From the IMG/VR virus record IMGVR_UViG_3300017991_000104, positions 1 through 64,000 of that record: a DNA stretch of 64,000 nt; one strand, 5' to 3'. The notes beneath the pieces were generated by a model. That model did not search any database and was not told where the DNA came from. It worked only from the letters and a program-made list of their open reading frames with translations. Numbering within the stretch: position 1 is the stretch's first letter; every line of letters begins with the position of its first letter. Below are positions 40,881-52,100 of this stretch, in pieces. The position numbers and the translations under genes are program-made. Origin of the DNA: a virus.

Positions 40881-41048
40881 ATGACTGATGCTGAAAAATC
40901 TGCACGAAAGTTTGATGAGGCTATCGAAGTCTTAGCTGCAAAAGCAAAGGAGAGTAGCACATCTGGAGAGGCTATGCAGTTCACACAAGCTGCATTAAAC
41001 CTCGCACATGCCAAAAGTAAACTATTTACCTTGCACGAACCTGATTAA
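40881..41048 (+). CDS. Small helical protein, 55 aa
   Basis: Strong TAGGAGGTAG site. MTDAEKSARKFDEAIEVLAAK...FTQAALNLAHAK is one or two amphipathic helices, a type of short protein commonly seen in phages. Last plus-strand gene; its stop overlaps the convergent minus-strand gene by 4 bases. A GTCACCA/TGGTGAC hairpin lies at 40834-40855 just upstream. Confidence 0.7.
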   Translation: MTDAEKSARKFDEAIEVLAAKAKESSTSGEAMQFTQAALNLAHAKSKLFTLHEPD

Positions 41049-41425
41049 GGTTTCTTCCCACAACCCTTGCATTCCTCATCCCCCTGTCGCTTGTTCTTAG
41101 TGGCAGGGGGATTTTTCTTTGGCTTGGGTGGACCTTTTAATGCTGGTCTATCATCCTGGCTAATGTTCTTCCACTTCGGAGGAACCAACGGACATCTTGT
41201 AGTAGCCCATGCCAGCTTATTCCACGCCTCGCCCTCCATCTTAATGAAGCAACCGCACACATTGCACCGCGACTGTTCCCCATCGAAGTGTTCGCATGGC
41301 TTGCAGATATTCTCATAGATGTACTTGATGAGCTTAGCTGGACGCATAGGCTTGCCAGCAGCCTTCCACTCCCTACGTTCCCGCACATAGTTAACACCCT
41401 GTGCAGCTAGGCTAGGCTTCTTCAT
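41045..41425 (-). CDS. Zinc-ribbon protein of the late region, 126 aa
   Basis: CKPCEHFDGEQSRCNVCGC (about 41-59) is a zinc-binding motif, followed by NKLAWATTRCPL. The C-terminus is Lys/Pro-rich (PPKPKKNPPATKNKRQGD) ending CKGCGKK. Similar proteins sit near tail genes in other phages. Last gene of the minus-strand operon. Confidence 0.65.
   Translation of the reverse strand: MKKPSLAAQGVNYVRERREWKAAGKPMRPAKLIKYIYENICKPCEHFDGEQSRCNVCGCFIKMEGEAWNKLAWATTRCPLVPPKWKNISQDDRPALKGPPKPKKNPPATKNKRQGDEECKGCGKKP
41078..41117 (+). terminator. Rho-independent terminator ending the plus-strand block
   Basis: Stem ATCCCCCTGTC/GGCAGGGGGAT (41078-41088 with 41102-41112, one G-T pair), 13-base loop, then TTTTTC. 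It lies inside the 3' end of the convergent minus-strand gene, whose codons there are Cys/Lys/Gly. Position 30 bases past the last plus stop fits a terminator. Confidence 0.7.
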
Positions 41426-41943
41426 TTCTTCTTTACCTCATGGTCTGCATAACCAACATGAGCGATTGAGAATCTAGCCTTCAAAACCCTGTCTCTAAAA
41501 GTTTGGCAGATACATCCAGTTAGCCGAACTTGTTTATCGTCCGTGTAGCGAAGCGTGAACCAGGGAGGTTCGATAGCCTCAAGAACTTTGCGTGATGTTC
41601 GCCAGATGCCAGTGTGGAATGCGTTGTACGACGCCCATCCCTCTTCGTGAGTGCGGCCTATCGGATACTCACAACACACCACATCAGCCTCAGCCTCTAA
41701 CCATGGTCGCATCTGTGTCTGGATAGGCTTCAAGTCATTATCGCAGAAGATGAAGTGGTTGAAGTTAGAGGCAAGGGCCATCTCTATATAGGCATTGTAA
41801 ACAGTGTGCTCTGCCTTAGTCTTCTCATTGAGAGACATCACGTTGTGCACACCAATATTGCTTAGCCACCGCGTCAACTTGCATGTGGCAGTGTCGTTGG
41901 GATACGATAGAATAATAGCGGCATGTTTCTCGGGCTTGAACAT
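41422..41943 (-). CDS. GT2-like glycosyltransferase in the tail operon, 173 aa
   Basis: Start at 41943 shares a base with the stop of the large tail protein (TAATG). Residues 1-30 give KHAAIILSYPNDTAT, then FIFCDNDLKPI with a DxD-like CDND, and later NAFHTGIWRTSRKVLEAI and FSIAHVGYADHE. This matches a GT-A fold similar to small phage transferases. Being co-transcribed with tail genes, it may glycosylate a virion protein; inference. Confidence 0.6.
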   Translation of the reverse strand: MFKPEKHAAIILSYPNDTATCKLTRWLSNIGVHNVMSLNEKTKAEHTVYNAYIEMALASNFNHFIFCDNDLKPIQTQMRPWLEAEADVVCCEYPIGRTHEEGWASYNAFHTGIWRTSRKVLEAIEPPWFTLRYTDDKQVRLTGCICQTFRDRVLKARFSIAHVGYADHEVKKK

Positions 41944-44900
41944 TACATATACCTTTCCTGAATCTTCTCCGCAATCCATGGCATGCGGTTATCCTCTGTA
42001 GAATGGAACAGCCCTGAGCGACTATCTAAATCTGCCTCAGGCACAAGTGTCGGCGGGTCAACATAGTCCCACGGATAGTTCCCAGGTTTAAGCTGAGTAT
42101 GCCATCCAGGCTGACCAGATGCTGCCGACGTTTGAATATCATATGGGTACGAGTCGGGGGCCTCCCATACATACAGTGCGTCATCGACACCCTGGTAACC
42201 ACTGACCTGCGTATAGTCAGAGCATTCCCATCCCATGTAATGGGCATGCCCTGTATGCGGCACATAGTGAGGATTGATAGCGATACCCGTGATACCACCT
42301 GTGGTACCAACTGTTGTGTAATCACACGAACCAACATACCCGCTATCGTCAGCACATTCTTCACTAGTACACCAACCAACAATAGTTCGACCACAACTGT
42401 CGGGAAGGATTCTCCAACCTCGACGCAACGTGCCACCATTGTACATCTTGATGGTGCCAATGGGGTCATCATAGCAGTCGGACGTTACAAGACCAGAGCC
42501 ATAATTGTCCAGCTTGACAGTCAGCTTGTCACCAGACCAAATAGCTAAGTCTTGGTTGGGCGAAGGAGGAACCCATACGGGGAACGCAGCCTCTTCCTCT
42601 GTCAGATATTGTGGACCAGACGATTGATGTGGAGCCCGAATAGGAGTCACATGAACGAGTCGAGCAACATCAGCCTCTTGGTTGACCCATCCGCCTACTC
42701 CGGTGGGTTCTTTAACTTCTACCCATACCTCATCGCTCGGAATCGTTTTAACGTACCAGTCGGCAGCAGCTTGGTTATACTCTATGTAGACCGGTGTTCC
42801 CGATGGATAACGTAACGCTAACTCTGTCAGGCTACGCACGGGAGTCGGAACATTGGCTAAGAGGTTCGGAGGCAATGGACTGCCGTCTGTGAGTAACCGG
42901 TCAACAGTCACATTCAAGGTGTATCTGCCAAACTCACCATCTTGCAAAAACGGGTTAGCTAAGCCGCTTTCCTTGACGGTTGCCTTCTCAAAGATGTTGG
43001 ATGGCCATCCGATAATATCGTAAACAGGCTCACTATTATCTTCATCGCAACATCCTGTCAATGGATAGTTACCAGATACAACTTGGAATGCCCAGCCAGG
43101 GGTCATACGAGACACGCCTGTTATCTGAACATCACCTTCATGCATATCTGGGTTATTCGGCCAAGAGAATGTTAGGTCTGCTGTTTGGGTGTTATTGCAA
43201 GCATCGTCCAATGCACACAGCGATGGGTCACCGGTTTTAGTAATCGCTGTGTATTGAGATTCCTGCACACCACTAGTAGTGCTACCACTTCCAGGTGCAG
43301 TAATGATGATATGCTGTCTATGGAACGGGTCAAAGTAGGTGGCGATTCTATCTCCACTAACTGGACTCAGGTTCATAAAGTCAACAGCAGTGATAACACC
43401 TGTTTCTAGCGTACCACCTGTCGCATCAACCAAGCCATCAGCACCCTTATAGGTAATAGCTGGCCCCCATCCAGGCTGCATCTCATACCCTATGATGTTA
43501 CCATCATCATCAGTCTGAGGGTCATAATTCCCATTGGCTGTGAACCCCTGGAAAACTGAGTAGGTGAGGCGGTAAGAAGGTGGGGCAGTCCAGCAATTTC
43601 GCTCATCATCCCACCTGAGGTCAATCGGACCAACCTTCCATGTCTGGGGTTTACGCATCCAGTGGTCAATGAACTTAGTGGGGTCATCAGCACTGGCGGG
43701 TACAGGTCGACCATCAAGGTCGAATCCCCAGCCACCAACAATAACCGGACCACGAATGACCATTGGTCGCTGACCACCCTCTGTAGGATAGTCTTGGTTT
43801 TTCAGAGAGTCGAAACCGGAACCTGTACCAAGGGCAGAGAAGCCCATCAGCAGCCCACCAGTACCAGTTGGGGCACTTAAGCCACGTGCTATAATATCAA
43901 CATCGTGACCATGGTCAGGAGTATTGCTATATCCAGATTGCGGGAATCCATTGGTTATGGCGAATGCGTTAAGATATGTACTACTGATGAGGTTGTCATA
44001 GGCATTCGTAACCCATTGGGAGAATCCGGTAATACCAGTATTGGCGGCACCAGTCCCATACACACCTGTATCCACGACAGAATTAAGGGGCGGTTGTGCC
44101 CCCTTGGGTTGTGTCCATCCACCTACATCCTCGCCCAGGCCAGGATAGATATGGTCCTTCTTATTGTCTTGATATTGCGGAAGATTACTCTCTCCATCTA
44201 CCTCGGCTGGTCTGAACAGGGCATCCCAACTACAGATAGCCTTATCTGAATAATCAAAGATACCACCCCCAGCCAGTTCACTGGGGATTTCACTCAGGGG
44301 CTCAGTCGCTATACAGGTACGCATGTAGTTACCTGTGTCGGCAATACCAGTACCCGTGGCAGATGTCTCGGCTGTCCATTTGTAATAGGAGCCGACCAGT
44401 GCTTCGTGCGGTGAGCGTGCTGGCCCTGCCATCACACCAACATCCACACCTTCTTCGTTCAGCCCCTTGAGTCGCCTAGACTCAGCAGCCACCATACCTT
44501 CATGGCTACGTGTCTTCGCAAGCTTAAGAACATTCTTCCTGTCCTTATGGACAGTCATAGCGTTCTGGCTGATTTTCTGCAACCGACCAGCGTTGTACTT
44601 GGCAAACTTACCATACTGAGGAGTGTGAGTCCTCATAGCATAGGTAGTAGATACGCCCCCAGGCCCAACATTGACAGATACATTGGTGATATTGGGTCCA
44701 TAGGTACCATCCCAACCACCAATTGGCACGTTGTAGTAATCTACGTTAAAGGAGCCCAACGATTGATGTGGCTGATTATAGTTAGTGGCAGAGGTTGTGC
44801 GATGTTCAACAAGATGTGTGCCAGGACCATAGAATCCCTGACCTAGTGCAAGTAACTCTGTACCGCCAGGAAGTGTAGGATAGCCAGGGGCATTGATATC

Positions 44901-47609
44901 GCCCATCTCCCCTACCTGACGCTGTGTGATACCCTCATCTGCTATCGCCTGACCGGCAAGATTCATCAGTCGATAATTCCCATACTGCCATGGAACAAGA
45001 CCATCGTCTGTTTCAATCTTAATCTGCCCAGCCGGTCCCTCTGTTATCCAAGGACCATAGCGAAGGATGTTACTCTTTAAACCAAATGCCGCAGCATCAG
45101 GAATGTAACCAGATGTTGGAATAACATAGTCTGCCATCTTATTTGCCGGTGCAGATAAAAGCTTTTTAATCTTATCTCTCACCTTGGCAATCGCAGCAAC
45201 ACGTGCCGGTCCCGCTGGAAGTTTCTCAGCAGCAAAGTACTCCATAAGTAATGGGACTGAACGTATCCCAGGCATCCCAAGACTATCTGGTAGCTCATGA
45301 ACCGGGGCGGGGAGTTCCAGTACAACACGTGGACTGAATCTGGTATCATAGTCCATGTATGCATACTCAGGTTCAGCAGTAGCTCGTATCCATGTGCCCC
45401 CACTGTACTGGATATAATCGTCAGAGCTAAACTTCGTCATGTCGAAGTCTCGCGTACCGCTTGCGACTATCCTCCACGTTTCATCCAAGTCTGGGTCTTC
45501 ACGCTTATCATAGAAGTCCACCACACGGACGATGTCAGAATTGAAGCGAACCATCGCTCCATACCTACCATCATCAAGCTGGAAGAATGGGGCTCCCGAT
45601 ATTTGGTCTGTCGGTAAGCCTATAATACCCGTTTGTTCTGTCCAGCCACCGTCACTAGGCTCCTCACTTGTGAGGATTTGGAAGCTTTCTCCGTCCGTTC
45701 TCAGTGCAGTGTACGGTACCCGCACTTGGAACTTCCTGGCATAGTTGGAGGCAAACGAGTTTATCCATGAATAGATTGACTGTAGGTCTTGGGCCAAGTC
45801 TGCTTCCTCAGCAACCTGACTCTTGACCTTACCGGCGTTTGGATGCATCTGCTGGAAGTCTCTAGGTAACACTTGTGCGTTATTGTCTAAGATGGCCTTA
45901 GCAGCACGTACAAAGTTTAATGGGGCAACAGCTTCTATATCTGGGGGATATGCCCTCATTGCCTCACTGGCATAAAGGGTACCAGCAGCGTCAAGATAGG
46001 ATGTGGCATAAGATGACCACGTATCATACCCGCCCAAAGCAGCCATCATCTCTAACTCGGTGATGGTCACCACTCCGGTGGTCAGTGGATAGGCTAGCTG
46101 GGAATTAACCTTGTCAGTATAAACCTTGATACCCCAACCGTTGTTCCTATCCTTAAACGGCATTATGATATCACCATTGTCATACTTACCGAAGTAGGGC
46201 AGGATTACATCATCAGCAGACTCATTCTCTGTTTCATAGCAGTCTCCTAACTGACAAATATCATCCCCTTCGCCATCTGGGTCATCGCTCTGACCTATTT
46301 GGTAAACGGTCTGCTTCTCGCCACCCAGGACGAAAGCAGCGGTGGGTTCATTTCGGAGTTCCTTACCCTGGCTGGCACTAATATATCCATCACCATCACC
46401 TATGAACTGACCGATAGCATCTACATTAATCTGGTCTGTTCTCCTGGCGGTACGAATTTTGATGAACTTGGAAATGCCACTACTGGATAGTCCAGGCTGA
46501 ACGACTGGGATTAGCTCTACATAATAGTCATATCCAGCCGCATCGCACACCTGTTGAATGGCATCCATCAAGTTTATGTTAGAACCAGAGAGCCGCCAGT
46601 TATCTGGCATGACTGGCAGTTCACTGATATCGACCAAATACTCACTCAGGAAGTTACTCAAACCAGAGAAAGGCCCCAGTGCCTCAATCTGGTCGTACCC
46701 CATAATTCCCATACCAAGGGCAGAGTCAGCACCACGGTACATCACTCGACCATATGGCGACCAATTATTACGCAGTCTAGGATGAGAGTTAAGAAGTAAG
46801 TTGATAGCAAGTGCGAGTCGATTCCACTGCACTCCATTATCATTGTTTACCGCACCACCGAAACCACCAGCGGGACTACCGAATGTTGCACCGTCAGGAC
46901 CGAAGTTCCCAGGTAAGTATCCGCCCGTTGTAGCGTCATAAGAATAGGCGGGTGCTGACGAACCAAAGCCCTCCATAAAACCAAAGGCATTTACCAAGTT
47001 ATATGGGCCAGTAGACTCACTCCATCCTGCACCACCAACCGCACCAGCATAGTTATCAATGATTACTTGTGTACCCTCTAGAAGTAGGCGAGGGTCAGAA
47101 ATCTTCACTCCATAAGTTGGGTTGGCAGTGTTGCCACGGTTCTGAGTCCATGATTGAATGATACCACAGTATTCAAAGTCACCCACTCGGAAGTATACAG
47201 GGCAACCTTCAATATCTAAGGCTGCTCGTACAAGGGTATCCCCAGTGTTCTCCTTTGTACCAGAGTATTGGGTGCCATTAGCCCTCTGCCATCGGTCCAT
47301 CCCAAAGAAACCAGGGTCGACAGCAGTGGTGGTTTGCTTGCTAAGACTATCATCCCAATATGTCTTGTATGCACCCGCAGGTGATGTACATGTATCCTCT
47401 GCCAAGTGAACTGTTAGCTCACTCTGCTGAGAATTCCATCCCATAGACAGGGAGAAAGACATAACGCTACACCCAAGGAATAGCGTATGGTCATATGGTC
47501 CGTGGATACTCTCTGTGGTCATCCCTAATTTTGAGTATTGACCAACAGTTAAATCGCTCCACTGTTCTAGGGTAAGGTTACCCCAGAATAAGGGACATGA
47601 GTTTGGCAT
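41943..47609 (-). CDS. Large tail-tip/baseplate structural protein, 1888 aa
   Basis: Very large Gly/Asn/Tyr-rich protein with little predicted helix in its second half, encoded just past the tape measure and another tail protein, the place of the tail-tip hub or receptor-binding apparatus. Residues 1-350 have strand-rich features (CPVYFRVGDFEYCGIIQS, GWNSQQSELTVHL) like tail hub proteins. The later part contains many repeated PGWG-type turns. No catalytic motif recognised. Structural role is inferred from position and composition. Confidence 0.7.
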   Translation of the reverse strand: MPNSCPLFWGNLTLEQWSDLTVGQYSKLGMTTESIHGPYDHTLFLGCSVMSFSLSMGWNSQQSELTVHLAEDTCTSPAGAYKTYWDDSLSKQTTTAVDPGFFGMDRWQRANGTQYSGTKENTGDTLVRAALDIEGCPVYFRVGDFEYCGIIQSWTQNRGNTANPTYGVKISDPRLLLEGTQVIIDNYAGAVGGAGWSESTGPYNLVNAFGFMEGFGSSAPAYSYDATTGGYLPGNFGPDGATFGSPAGGFGGAVNNDNGVQWNRLALAINLLLNSHPRLRNNWSPYGRVMYRGADSALGMGIMGYDQIEALGPFSGLSNFLSEYLVDISELPVMPDNWRLSGSNINLMDAIQQVCDAAGYDYYVELIPVVQPGLSSSGISKFIKIRTARRTDQINVDAIGQFIGDGDGYISASQGKELRNEPTAAFVLGGEKQTVYQIGQSDDPDGEGDDICQLGDCYETENESADDVILPYFGKYDNGDIIMPFKDRNNGWGIKVYTDKVNSQLAYPLTTGVVTITELEMMAALGGYDTWSSYATSYLDAAGTLYASEAMRAYPPDIEAVAPLNFVRAAKAILDNNAQVLPRDFQQMHPNAGKVKSQVAEEADLAQDLQSIYSWINSFASNYARKFQVRVPYTALRTDGESFQILTSEEPSDGGWTEQTGIIGLPTDQISGAPFFQLDDGRYGAMVRFNSDIVRVVDFYDKREDPDLDETWRIVASGTRDFDMTKFSSDDYIQYSGGTWIRATAEPEYAYMDYDTRFSPRVVLELPAPVHELPDSLGMPGIRSVPLLMEYFAAEKLPAGPARVAAIAKVRDKIKKLLSAPANKMADYVIPTSGYIPDAAAFGLKSNILRYGPWITEGPAGQIKIETDDGLVPWQYGNYRLMNLAGQAIADEGITQRQVGEMGDINAPGYPTLPGGTELLALGQGFYGPGTHLVEHRTTSATNYNQPHQSLGSFNVDYYNVPIGGWDGTYGPNITNVSVNVGPGGVSTTYAMRTHTPQYGKFAKYNAGRLQKISQNAMTVHKDRKNVLKLAKTRSHEGMVAAESRRLKGLNEEGVDVGVMAGPARSPHEALVGSYYKWTAETSATGTGIADTGNYMRTCIATEPLSEIPSELAGGGIFDYSDKAICSWDALFRPAEVDGESNLPQYQDNKKDHIYPGLGEDVGGWTQPKGAQPPLNSVVDTGVYGTGAANTGITGFSQWVTNAYDNLISSTYLNAFAITNGFPQSGYSNTPDHGHDVDIIARGLSAPTGTGGLLMGFSALGTGSGFDSLKNQDYPTEGGQRPMVIRGPVIVGGWGFDLDGRPVPASADDPTKFIDHWMRKPQTWKVGPIDLRWDDERNCWTAPPSYRLTYSVFQGFTANGNYDPQTDDDGNIIGYEMQPGWGPAITYKGADGLVDATGGTLETGVITAVDFMNLSPVSGDRIATYFDPFHRQHIIITAPGSGSTTSGVQESQYTAITKTGDPSLCALDDACNNTQTADLTFSWPNNPDMHEGDVQITGVSRMTPGWAFQVVSGNYPLTGCCDEDNSEPVYDIIGWPSNIFEKATVKESGLANPFLQDGEFGRYTLNVTVDRLLTDGSPLPPNLLANVPTPVRSLTELALRYPSGTPVYIEYNQAAADWYVKTIPSDEVWVEVKEPTGVGGWVNQEADVARLVHVTPIRAPHQSSGPQYLTEEEAAFPVWVPPSPNQDLAIWSGDKLTVKLDNYGSGLVTSDCYDDPIGTIKMYNGGTLRRGWRILPDSCGRTIVGWCTSEECADDSGYVGSCDYTTVGTTGGITGIAINPHYVPHTGHAHYMGWECSDYTQVSGYQGVDDALYVWEAPDSYPYDIQTSAASGQPGWHTQLKPGNYPWDYVDPPTLVPEADLDSRSGLFHSTEDNRMPWIAEKIQERYM

Positions 47610-47621
47610 GTGTCATAATCC

Positions 47622-49157
47622 TTAGCAAAGTGACGTTCCTGATGTACCACAGTTGATAAATGTCCAACCAACCTGTCTCGAATATCGGCCTGTAGTCCAG
47701 TCCCAGTTCTCTACATTATTATGTAGGAAAACCGTATCATATGTCGCCTGTAAATCTTGTTCAAACGCACATAATATTGGGTCAACCTGATTCTTAGGGC
47801 TACTGGCATAGATAGCCGCAATGTTTCCTGTTGTGGTTGGGCAAATAGTCACCGGAGGCATGACTGCCTCGATTGTTACATCTCTTGTGCTATGTGTACG
47901 TGTATTGATATCTTGTAAAATCGGTCCAGATACTCGTCCTAAGACCACCAGCGATGCAAACACATCAGACGGGTGAGTATCCTGTACCGAGAACACTTCC
48001 GACAAAGCCCCAGTGATGCAGGTTTGCGGCCTGTCATCATACGTGTACGAATAGGAAATAGAGCCCTGACTGGGAGACTTCCCCAAGGTAGTGGTCAAGG
48101 GATTGATATTAAGGTTGCGGTTAGCTATCGGCTCGACTGCAAGCTGTGCCCGAGAGTATAGTCTATCGGCTACCACAGTCCAGTAGCTACTAGCTGACGT
48201 ATACTTATCCTCGGTGATAGTGAAGTCACCAGCAGTTCCAGTGGTGGGGCTACCATAATCTCTAGTTTCCACACCTTGGATGTTACCATCAATAGACACT
48301 GTAGTAAGGTCAGTATCTACGGTAGTGCTGACATTAGCAGTCCAATCCTCTATAGCATGGCTAGGAACCCCACTCTCTCCCGTACTCATAACAATCCACG
48401 ACTCACTTACAGAAAAGGAGCCATTGTATTCATCGAGAGTATTAGTCCTCATATGATTGTAGGCATTGAAAATGCTAGGGTCTAGATTAAACGCACCACC
48501 AGAAATATATGTGTCATCAAAGCCCAGTCTGGTTAGGACGAAGTCTCTAGCTTGCTCATACCCTTCACCACTAACCGCACCATTATTATACTGTCGTCTT
48601 CCGTGGGCACTTACGTTGTGCGTCATTCTCAGTAGGTACGGGCTTTTGTCAATATCATAGTACTCGCCATCCTTGGGCTGCTGAATGTTTCCCGTCCCTG
48701 TTGCGGTTGAAAGGTCAAGTGTATAGCGAGAGACATCCTCCATGAACTCGATAGTCCACTCATCTGAGGCATCATCAATAAAGGGGGCGTTTCCGCTAAC
48801 ATCGAACTCCATCTCGATAGTGTAGGTTGAGTGCGTTACCCAGTTGTTAGTGGTGGGCGGTAGATTAATAGCATTAATTCGTGGATAGCATTCCAGAAGA
48901 CCGCTCGCACCACAGTTCACGTAGAATCGCTGGCCTTCGGTGGAGAAAGCGTCGACCAACTCATCTTGTAACGCATCAACTACTACAATATCTCCGAATG
49001 TGTCCGGTTGAGCAGTAAGCGTTCCCTCTAATGTTAGTTGCACAACATGACCAACGGGAACTCCCCCATTAGTCTTATTGAATTGGTGTTGGTATGTCAT
49101 TAAGGGCACAGGGGAAAAGCTATAGCTCCCATATGTCATTGTTACGTTAGTGGCCAT
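47622..49157 (-). CDS. Tail structural protein (distal-tail-like), 511 aa
   Basis: Strand-rich protein with MTYGSYSFSPVPLMTY at the N-terminus and HVVQLTLEGTL. It sits directly after the tape measure (5 bases), the usual place of distal tail or hub-associated proteins in siphophages. An internal region includes repeated STxT/VS segments. Exact component unknown. Confidence 0.65.
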   Translation of the reverse strand: MATNVTMTYGSYSFSPVPLMTYQHQFNKTNGGVPVGHVVQLTLEGTLTAQPDTFGDIVVVDALQDELVDAFSTEGQRFYVNCGASGLLECYPRINAINLPPTTNNWVTHSTYTIEMEFDVSGNAPFIDDASDEWTIEFMEDVSRYTLDLSTATGTGNIQQPKDGEYYDIDKSPYLLRMTHNVSAHGRRQYNNGAVSGEGYEQARDFVLTRLGFDDTYISGGAFNLDPSIFNAYNHMRTNTLDEYNGSFSVSESWIVMSTGESGVPSHAIEDWTANVSTTVDTDLTTVSIDGNIQGVETRDYGSPTTGTAGDFTITEDKYTSASSYWTVVADRLYSRAQLAVEPIANRNLNINPLTTTLGKSPSQGSISYSYTYDDRPQTCITGALSEVFSVQDTHPSDVFASLVVLGRVSGPILQDINTRTHSTRDVTIEAVMPPVTICPTTTGNIAAIYASSPKNQVDPILCAFEQDLQATYDTVFLHNNVENWDWTTGRYSRQVGWTFINCGTSGTSLC

Positions 49158-49162
49158 TATCC

Positions 49163-52100
49163 TTACCTTGTTCCTGCTGGTTTCATATCATTATTGACGT
49201 TCTCTTGTCCTAGTGGGTCAACACCCTTCATAGTCCTTTGCTCAATTAGCTCCTCGATAGCTGGACGAACTTGGTCAACAAGCTGTTGGGCCAGTGCAGT
49301 CCCGCCATTAACAACAATATTCATACTGTGTTCACCAGTCAACATGATGTTTTCTGGGATACGCCCAAGGGTTTCGTTTAAGCCACCAAGAGTTTCCTTG
49401 ATAACTCCCGCACCCTCTAATAGTGCCTCACCAGCCTCCTTAAAGGAGGCTGTAGAGTTGGCTATCAATTTAGCCGCTTCATCAAACTTGGCAAAGTCTT
49501 CCCTTGTTAATGCTTCACCAAGTGCTTTCTTCTCAGCCTCTTTACGAGCCTCCACCTCTCCAGGCAAGCCCTTGGCACGGTCTTTGGCGATGTCTGCCTG
49601 TATTTGAGCCGCTTCCTCTTGTCGTTTAGCAGCATCCTTAGCTTGCTGAATAGCCTTCTTGCCTTCTGGTGTATCCTGAGCTTCGGCACCTAGGTCGGTA
49701 AGGAACTTTCGATACTCATCTGCCTCCTGACCTTTAAGGCCACTCTGTCTGACAGACACATCAATACCAGTTTGCCTGACCTGTTTAGTCAACTGTCTCC
49801 GCTTCTCTTCTCCTCCAGCAATGAAACCTATCTCGGGAGCAAACTTCTGAGCCCTACCTATATCCTTCGCCGTTGCGGTTTTTGGAGCAAACAGTGTCTT
49901 CAGGGTGGATATCCCACTACGTTCTAATTCTCTACGGTCTTTAGCCGAACCACCTATGATGGTATCGACAAGATTCTGACCAGCCTTTTGTCTCGCTTGT
50001 ACCTTATTGAAATCACTGATAGCGGCGTCTAGCGATACCGTGTCCTTTGATAAAATGTCTAACTGCTTCTGTGCATTGCGTAACTCTGCTGTATTAGCAT
50101 GCATAGCTTGCTGATTGGCATCAAGCATTTGGGTATTCTTATCCCTGGCAGCTTGTAAAGCCTGATTCTCATCGGGGGCACCTAGTGTTGGTGATACCGG
50201 GGAAAATAGCGGTGATGTTGCACCAATCCCAAGAGGTAAACTGGGAAGAGGGGCTGTCTTAGTGGCTTGGATATCCGACTCAGTCTTAGATATACTCTTG
50301 TCTAGCTCCTTTATCTCATCCGTAAGGGCTACTATCCTACGACTTTCATTATGCCTCTCGACATTAGCCTCATTTCTAGGTTTAGTATCAAATTCCCAGG
50401 CAGCATAACCACCAGACAACGTATTTAACCATGAATTGTCTATCCTGTTCTGAGCTTCGTCCTGCCTATTTCTAGCATCAACAACCCTGTCGGTGGCGAT
50501 GTCCCTAGCACTAAACGCAATCCTTCTTTCGGTCTGTTGTAGGTCAAGCTTTTTCTCTAACTCGACAAGCTTCTCTTGTCTCTTTGCTCCTTCTACAACT
50601 TCGTCTATCCCCTTGGGGAATGGAGCCCTTTCAGATGCAGTGGGAAGGGACACAGGTTCCCCAAGCCTCTTTCGCTGAGCCTCTAACCTATCCCGTTCAT
50701 CTAATGCCCTGCGTACTCGGTCACCAGCGGTGGCTGGTGTAATCTCTGTAGCATCTGGCAGTTTAGTGGCAGATAATTGGGCAAGAAGGTCATCTCCCTG
50801 AGGTGCTAAACTTTCCAACTGACTTTTTAGGCCCCTGGTCTTATCCTCAAACGTCAACTCCTTACCAAGTGCCTGAGCAATTTTGTTTTCATTCTTAATT
50901 CGCTTCTGGTTAACACTCTCTTGTTGTGCCGCTACCTTCTCATTAACCTGAATAATCTGGTTCCAGCTTTCGACATATCTCTTCTCGATATCGTTGAGAG
51001 CCTTCACTATCTCAGAGCCAGCAGTTGTTAGATTCTTAGCAAGTTGACCGGTGGCTTTCTCGACGAGCCCACCACCCAATAACCTATCCTCAAGGCGAGA
51101 CTGTGTACCTTTGATATTACCAGTCTGGAATTCGGTAGCCTTTGTTCGCACTCTGTCAATCGCATCTTGAGATACACCAGCTTCTACAGCCTTGGCCAGT
51201 AGTGAACTTAGCTTATCCCCAAAGATAGTCTCTGCACTGTCTGCCCCAGGCTTAGCAGATTCCCTTAGGGTTGAAGTGGCAACATCCTTTAACCCCTCTT
51301 GGAGGAACTTCAATCCACGAGCCTCATCCCTAAGCCGACTACCTACGTTAGTTTTACCTATAGTTCTGTCTAGTCTATCGAATGTCTTAGTCAAGTCACC
51401 CTGAGAAGCAGCGTTGAAGTTCTCAAACGGATTTCTCCTCGCAGGGGCTTGCAATTGTGCCTGACCACCGAGTAATTCAGTAGCAGTCCTATTGATAGCC
51501 TGAGTATACTCAATATGGGCCTGAGCAGCATACTTCACACTATCTGCGGTATCCTTAAGTAGCTGATTTAGGATGAGTATTTCCGTGTTAGCTTTTTGAA
51601 CCTCTGTATCTAGAGTAGCTTGCTTAGCTAACTCTTCTCGTATCTTTTCCCATGCACCACGTGCAGTAGCTGTTGTCCTAATAAGCTTGGACTGCTCATC
51701 ATCCATCTTAGAGAGTTGCAAGGTAAGAGATGCAGCCCTACCCTCGCTCTCACCGAATGCAAGAACATCAATCAAACCTTCTCGACCCTCAGTCAGTTGC
51801 TCAAACGTCAGGTCAGCATTCTTCCTCAATTCTGAAATAATTGTATCTTGAGCCTTGGCAAACGCTGGCTGTGCCTGTTGGAATGTCGCACGGCCCTGTG
51901 CACGGGTAGCTCTAAACCTAGCTTGCTTTTCTGCTACCCTTTCCTCATTCAATGTTTTACGACCCTGGATTGCCTGTTTAATACCAGGAACATCCTCTAA
52001 GAAATCAGGAGTAAACTTACGTAGGTCTACGAACTCAGAAGCAAATGAGAAGGGGTCAAGCGTTGCAATAGCAGTACCAATCTCAGAAACTACCTGTTTC

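Noticed and set aside
42099-42548. Plus-strand ORFs inside the large tail protein gene
   Set aside because: Shadow frames of a well-supported 1888-residue minus-strand protein.
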